Below, piece by piece: positions 60,383 through 64,000 of a stretch of 64,000 bases of DNA (the stretch's first letter is position 1; each line of letters begins with the position of its first letter). The stretch comes from Glycomyces sp. L485. Its GTDB lineage: Bacteria > Actinomycetota > Actinomycetes > Mycobacteriales > Micromonosporaceae. A model generated the notes under the pieces. The model did no database searches. It saw only the letters and a program-made list of their open reading frames with translations, and was not told where the DNA came from. The stretch lies in contig NZ_JAKZEW010000002.1 of the NCBI RefSeq assembly GCF_022548875.1, positions 124,898 to 188,897 of the forward strand. Reading direction: 5' to 3'. Position numbers and translations under genes: made by a program.

Positions 60383-61315
60383 CTAGTCGGCGAGGCTGGA
60401 GATGAAGCGCTCCGCGTCGAGGGCGGCGGCGCAGCCGGTGCCGGCGGCGGTCACGGCCTGCTGGTAGGTGTGGTCGACGAGATCGCCGCAGGCGAAGACG
60501 CCCTCGAGGTTCGTCCTGGTGCTCGGCGAGGCGACCCGGACGTAGCCGGTCTCGTCGAGGTCGACCTGGCCCTTGACCAGCTCCGAGCGCGGGTCGTGGC
60601 CGATCGCGATGAACAGGCCGGTGACGGGCAGGACGCGCCGCTCGCCGGTCTCGGTGTCGGCGACTTCGACGCCGGAGACCTTGCCGCCCTCACCGATGAT
60701 CTCCTCGACCACGGTGTTCCACTCGACCTCGATCTTCGGGTTCGCCAATGCCCGGTCGGCCATGATCTGGGAGGCGCGGAACTCCTTGCGGCGGTGCAGG
60801 ATCGACACCTTGGAAGCGAACTTGGTGAGGAACGTGGCCTCCTCCATGGCCGAGTCGCCGCCGCCGACGACGGCGATGTGCTGGTCGCGGAAGAAGAAGC
60901 CGTCGCAGGTGGCGCAGGCGGAGACGCCGCGGCCCATGAGCTCGGTCTCGCCGGGGACGTTCAGGGGGCGGAACGCCGAGCCGGTGGCGAGGATGACCGC
61001 GCGCGCCTGGTACTCCTGGTCGCCGACCCACACCTTCTTGACGTCGCCGGTGAGCTCGACCTTGGTGACGTCGTCGGCGACGAGTTCGGCGCCGAAGCGC
61101 TCGGCCTGCTTGCGCCAGTTGTCCATGAGGTCCGGGCCCATGATGCCGTCGGGGAAGCCGGGGTAGTTCTCGACCTCGGTGGTCTGCATGAGCGCGCCGC
61201 CGAACTGGGAGCCCTCGAAGACCAGTGGGCGCATGTTGGCGCGGGCGGTGTAAAGCGCGGCGGTGTAGCCGGCCGGGCCCGAGCCGATGATGATGACATT
61301 GCGTATTTCGCTCAC
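60383..61315 (-). CDS. trxB: Thioredoxin reductase
   Basis: 310-aa FAD/NADPH enzyme. FAD motif [19 protein letters not shown]; redox pair in CATC ([11 protein letters not shown]); NADPH motif [16 protein letters not shown]-terminal [19 protein letters not shown]. Starts with GTG, GAGGAG nine bases before. Together with trxA it forms the disulfide-reducing system; a SigR-type promoter lies upstream. Confidence 0.97.
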   Translation of the reverse strand: MSEIRNVIIIGSGPAGYTAALYTARANMRPLVFEGSQFGGALMQTTEVENYPGFPDGIMGPDLMDNWRKQAERFGAELVADDVTKVELTGDVKKVWVGDQEYQARAVILATGSAFRPLNVPGETELMGRGVSACATCDGFFFRDQHIAVVGGGDSAMEEATFLTKFASKVSILHRRKEFRASQIMADRALANPKIEVEWNTVVEEIIGEGGKVSGVEVADTETGERRVLPVTGLFIAIGHDPRSELVKGQVDLDETGYVRVASPSTRTNLEGVFACGDLVDHTYQQAVTAAGTGCAAALDAERFISSLAD

Positions 61316-61421
61316 CGGAATATGCTCCTCAGCGGTGTTTCGGCGGTTTCTCGCGGCCTTCCACGAGCAGGCGTCTGGATCGATGCCGGGGATCGTGCTC
61401 GGACCTTGAGGCTGACAGCTT

Positions 61422-61449
61422 CAACGCCATCCTATTGACAGGAAATTCC
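61422..61449 (-). promoter_or_regulatory. SigR/SigH-type promoter of trxBA
   Basis: On the minus strand GGAAT (61449–61445), 19 bp, GTTG (61425–61422). This matches the GGAAT–N18/19–GTT consensus of the oxidative-stress sigma factor SigR (Streptomyces) / SigH (Mycobacterium), which control trxB there. It lies about 107 nt upstream of the trxB start. Position and motif agree with known biology; it is a prediction from two short boxes. Confidence 0.55.
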
Positions 61450-61525
61450 TCAGGACAGGCCTGCGGCGCGCGTGTGACAGGCGAAATCGTCCAACGTGTG
61501 CAGTCTCACGTTCCTCGCGCGGTGC

Positions 61526-62302
61526 TCACTGCTGGGTGAAGAGCTGCTCGATGACCCCTTCGGCGCACCGAGGCGTGACGGCGACGGCGATCTCGCCCGA
61601 ATCGGACACGAGGAGCGCCACGACTGCGGGCTCGGTGCTGAAGCGGGCGAAGTCGGCGGCGACGACCAGGCCGTCGTAGTACCGGGCGATGGCCTCCTGG
61701 CAGTTCAGCCACAGCTCACCGCCTTCGGCGAGCTCGGCGAGCTCCTCGGGGACGGTCGCGTCGGTGGTGTCCTCGCCGAGCCGGCGCAAGGCGGCGAGGA
61801 GGTCCGTGTTCGCGCTGTAATCGGTGCCGCTGGCGAAGGTCTCGACGTCGCTGGTCGCCTCGAAGTCGTCGGGGCTCTCAGCCTGCGTCTCCTCTTCGGC
61901 GTCGAACTCCTCGGCCTCGGGGCCGGCGTCGGCGTCGTCGTCGGCGCGCCCTTCATCCAGGCCCGACTCTCCGGCGCTGCTGTGATCGGCGAGCGCGCCC
62001 GCCTCGTCACTGCCGCCGCCGGCGCCCGTGACCACCTGGACGGCGAGGGCCACGCCGCCGACCGTGACGAGCAGGGCCGCGGCGGCGCTCACGATGGCAT
62101 ACCGGACCCGCTTGGGCCGCAGCCGGTCCGTCCAGCGCTCGGCGCCGGACTCCTCGCCTGCGTGGAGGGTGTCGGCGGTGGGGAGCTGATCGAGCACCCG
62201 GTCGAGCCGGTCGGCGACGTCCACGGGGAGGTCGCCGTACCCGGCAGATGCGCTCCGCAGCAGCCTGGCGGCATCGGTCTCGTCTTCGCGCCGTCCGCTC
62301 AT
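61526..62302 (-). CDS. Membrane-anchored anti-sigma-like protein downstream of sigM
   Basis: 258-aa. A cytoplasmic N-terminus (LPVDVADRLDRVLDQLP), one membrane helix (VRYAIVSAAAALLVTVGGVAL), then a long acidic extracytoplasmic region and a small C-terminal domain (ELWLNCQEAIARYYDG … AVTPRCAEGVI with two Cys). Position and layout match the anti-sigma partner of actinobacterial SigM, although no zinc-binding HxxxCxxC motif is present. Its ATG overlaps the sigM stop by one base (TGATG). Confidence 0.72.
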   Translation of the reverse strand: MSGRREDETDAARLLRSASAGYGDLPVDVADRLDRVLDQLPTADTLHAGEESGAERWTDRLRPKRVRYAIVSAAAALLVTVGGVALAVQVVTGAGGGSDEAGALADHSSAGESGLDEGRADDDADAGPEAEEFDAEEETQAESPDDFEATSDVETFASGTDYSANTDLLAALRRLGEDTTDATVPEELAELAEGGELWLNCQEAIARYYDGLVVAADFARFSTEPAVVALLVSDSGEIAVAVTPRCAEGVIEQLFTQQ

Positions 62303-63000
62303 CAGCGGCCTCCCTCCTCTCGAACCGGTCTGTGCTCACTGGGTGTACCTGGTTCGACGACCGGCTGGGTCGGCGGGTTCCCGCCCCGCGGTGCAGCCTG
62401 CGGACCGGCGCCCGCCGGGTCGAACTCGGGGAGGATCGCGGCCAGGCGCCTGCGGCCTCTGGAGGCACGGGACTTGACGGTGCCCGGCCGGATCTTGAGG
62501 ATCGCGGCGACGTCGTCGACGGGGTAGCCGAGCATGTCGATGTAGACGAGGACGGCCCGCTGGTCGAACGGCAGCTCGGCCAGGGCGCGGTGGACGCTGA
62601 CCTTCAGCGCCGACGCCTCGGGGTCGGCTCCGGAGGCGGCGCGCGGCTCCTGCTCGGGCAGCGGAACCGTGGGGCGCCGCCCCGCGGCGCGGATCCGGTC
62701 GAGGCAGGCGTTGACGACGATGCGGTGCAGCCAGGTGGTGACCGCCGAGTTCCCGCGGAAGGAACCGGCGGCCTGGTAGGCCTTGACCATGGCGTCCTGC
62801 AGCGCTTCGGCGGCGTCCTCGGGGTTCGCCAGGGTGCGCACGGCGACGGCCCAAAGCCGCCCGCGGTGGCGCCTGAACAGCTCGCCGAAGGCGTCCCGAT
62901 CGCCTGCGGCGTGGCGGGACAGCAGTTCGGCGTCGGAGGGATCGCTGCTCGGCTCAGGCGAGGGCGAACCGCGTTCGGGCGGGCGTGGGGCGGCGGGCAT
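62302..63000 (-). CDS. sigM: ECF RNA polymerase sigma factor SigM
   Basis: 232-aa ECF sigma. Region 2: SRHAAGDRDAFGELFRRHRG … ALQDAMVKAYQAAGSFRGNS; region 4: LPFDQRAVLVYIDMLGYPVDD, then IRPGTVKSRASRGRRRLA. A disordered C-terminal tail follows. The placement pseudokinase–sigM–anti-sigma–trxB–trxA is the standard actinobacterial (mycobacterial SigM) neighbourhood. Six bases from the upstream gene. Confidence 0.93.
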   Translation of the reverse strand: MPAAPRPPERGSPSPEPSSDPSDAELLSRHAAGDRDAFGELFRRHRGRLWAVAVRTLANPEDAAEALQDAMVKAYQAAGSFRGNSAVTTWLHRIVVNACLDRIRAAGRRPTVPLPEQEPRAASGADPEASALKVSVHRALAELPFDQRAVLVYIDMLGYPVDDVAAILKIRPGTVKSRASRGRRRLAAILPEFDPAGAGPQAAPRGGNPPTQPVVEPGTPSEHRPVREEGGR

Positions 63001-63005
63001 GGCTC

Positions 63006-64000
63006 CTACCGGACGAAGACGTTGATATCGCTGATCGTGATCTTATATCCGCCTGACGACGGCGGCAGCTTCGTCACCCACACCACGACGTAGCGTGTGG
63101 CCTCGCCGCGTCCTTGGAGCTCGATGTTCGTGTCTGTGTCCTCGACCGGTTCGGCCAGGACCGAGTAGTTCTCGGCGATCGACTGGTCGCCTTCGGAACT
63201 GTCGCCGGGGTCTTCGGCGCCGCCCAGCAGGCCGATCGTGCCGCCCGCGCTGGTCATCTGGACGCGCACGGACGCGACCTCCATCTCCTCGCCGAGGTCG
63301 ACGAGGATGCCCATGCCGTCCTTGCCCGAGATGTTGCCGAACTCCGGGGCGTTGTACGTGTCGGTCGACCAGCCGGTGGAGGCGTTGCCGTCGACGACGG
63401 CGTCGACGCCTTCGAGTTCGGTGCGGTCGCCGCCGGGGTCGATGACGCGCACGTCACCGGATCCGAGATCGGCCTCGGTGGGGGCGGCGACCTCGGTCTC
63501 CTCGTCCGCGGGGCTCTCCGAGTCCTCGGTGACGACGTCGTCGCCGGTGAGACCGAGCGAGTCCTCGCTCGTCGAATCGGGCCCGTCCTCGCCGCCGCCC
63601 CACACCAGCGCACTGGTGACGACGCCGGTGAAGATGACCGCTGCGCAGGCCGCGGCGATGATCGCGAGGCGCTTCATCCCGGCGGGGGGCACTTCGGGCT
63701 TGACCGAGGCGCCGGCGCCCATGACTTCGAGCGGTCCCCGCTTCGAGGGGGCCTTCGCGTCGTCGACGTGGTGGCCGCCGGTCTCGGCGAGTTCGCGCAG
63801 CTCTACGGCGAGTTCGGCGGCCGACGGCGGGGCCTCGGCGGCGTCGAGCAGATCGCCGGTGAGGCGGCTCAGCGATGCGGGGACGCCGGTGGTGACGGCG
63901 CTCGCATCGAGCGGCCGCCCCCATTCGTCGGTCGCGGCATCCGGAAGGCCGGTGTCCTCGGTGGGGACGACGCGCGGCCAGGTGCCGGTCAGGCAGGCGT
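63006..64000 (-). CDS. Pseudokinase-type membrane protein next to SigM, C-terminal part (5' end outside window)
   Basis: Frame is open to the window's end; about 331 residues are visible. The visible N-terminal part (ACLTGTWPRVVPTEDTGLPD … EWGRPLDASAVTTGVP … LSRLTGDLLDA) resembles the C-lobe of the protein-kinase-like domain of the conserved actinobacterial protein encoded before sigM (like mycobacterial Rv3910's kinase-like part). One membrane helix (AIIAACAAVIFTGVVTSALVW) and an extracytoplasmic discoidin-like sandwich (VDGNASTGWSTDTY … RYVVVWVTKLPP) follow. Peptidoglycan-synthesis control with MurJ is known for relatives. Confidence 0.8.
   Translation of the reverse strand, partial: ACLTGTWPRVVPTEDTGLPDAATDEWGRPLDASAVTTGVPASLSRLTGDLLDAAEAPPSAAELAVELRELAETGGHHVDDAKAPSKRGPLEVMGAGASVKPEVPPAGMKRLAIIAAACAAVIFTGVVTSALVWGGGEDGPDSTSEDSLGLTGDDVVTEDSESPADEETEVAAPTEADLGSGDVRVIDPGGDRTELEGVDAVVDGNASTGWSTDTYNAPEFGNISGKDGMGILVDLGEEMEVASVRVQMTSAGGTIGLLGGAEDPGDSSEGDQSIAENYSVLAEPVEDTDTNIELQGRGEATRYVVVWVTKLPPSSGGYKITISDINVFVR

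Overview
The window is the replication-origin region of a high-GC actinobacterium. The order dnaA–dnaN–(6PGDH)–recF–DUF721–gyrB–gyrA–DUF3566–tRNA-Ile–tRNA-Ala on one side and rpmH–rnpA–yidD–yidC–khpB–rsmG–parA–parB on the other is the standard actinobacterial oriC layout. A SigM/pseudokinase pair next to trxB-trxA, a DLW-39-type small protein and DUF3566 fit the same phylum. Gene content suggests a Glycomycetales/Micromonosporales-like organism, but this is inferred from content only, with no database comparison.

Layout. 1–7.8 kb: fumarase C-terminus, a DUF418 gene relic, a PD-(D/E)XK-like (Rpn-type) protein, cystathionine beta-synthase, long-type 6-phosphogluconate dehydrogenase and four Nudix hydrolases interrupted by a divergent DUF4386 membrane gene whose promoter carries two palindromic operators. 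7.9–15.5 kb: a minus-strand block of metE (cobalamin riboswitch), alr, an alpha/beta hydrolase and the t6A genes tsaE-tsaB-rimI-tsaD. 15.6–20.9 kb: SDR, secreted subtilase, two CrcB fluoride channels, and a second Rpn-type gene with a tandem copy of its 3' end. 21–26.3 kb: an accessory region of unfamiliar genes, including two tandem coiled-coil proteins and three paralogous helical proteins in two tightly overlapping minus-strand operons. 26.5–34 kb: DUF418, MmcQ/YjbR, and a TctABC tricarboxylate transporter divergent from a CitA/CitB-type two-component system. 34.2–36.7 kb: an AbiE toxin–antitoxin module and a helix-turn-helix relic beside tRNA-Ala, then the DLW-39-type gene and tRNA-Ile. 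36.8–48.2 kb: the gyr–recF–dnaN–dnaA block with oriC between dnaN and dnaA. 48.8–55 kb: rpmH to parB. 55.4–64 kb: GNAT, HIT-like protein, D-Ala–D-Ala ligase with an aminotransferase, a second GNAT, trxA/trxB, and an anti-sigma/SigM/pseudokinase cluster running off the end.

The chromosome-partition signal is the most striking feature. Seven parS sites (TGTTTCACGTGAAACA, one with a single mismatch) are visible: six within 5.3 kb around parAB and one about 37 kb away inside metE. Four lie inside coding regions (metE, rsmG, parB twice), always in the frame that reads Val-Ser-Arg-Glu-Thr. Three sit at the centre of perfect 32–38-nt palindromes, two of which are placed where transcription terminators would be expected.

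Genes diverge from oriC: everything from dnaA to the tRNAs reads leftward and rpmH to parB reads rightward. Four-base ATGA/GTGA stop–start overlaps are common, marking translationally coupled operons.
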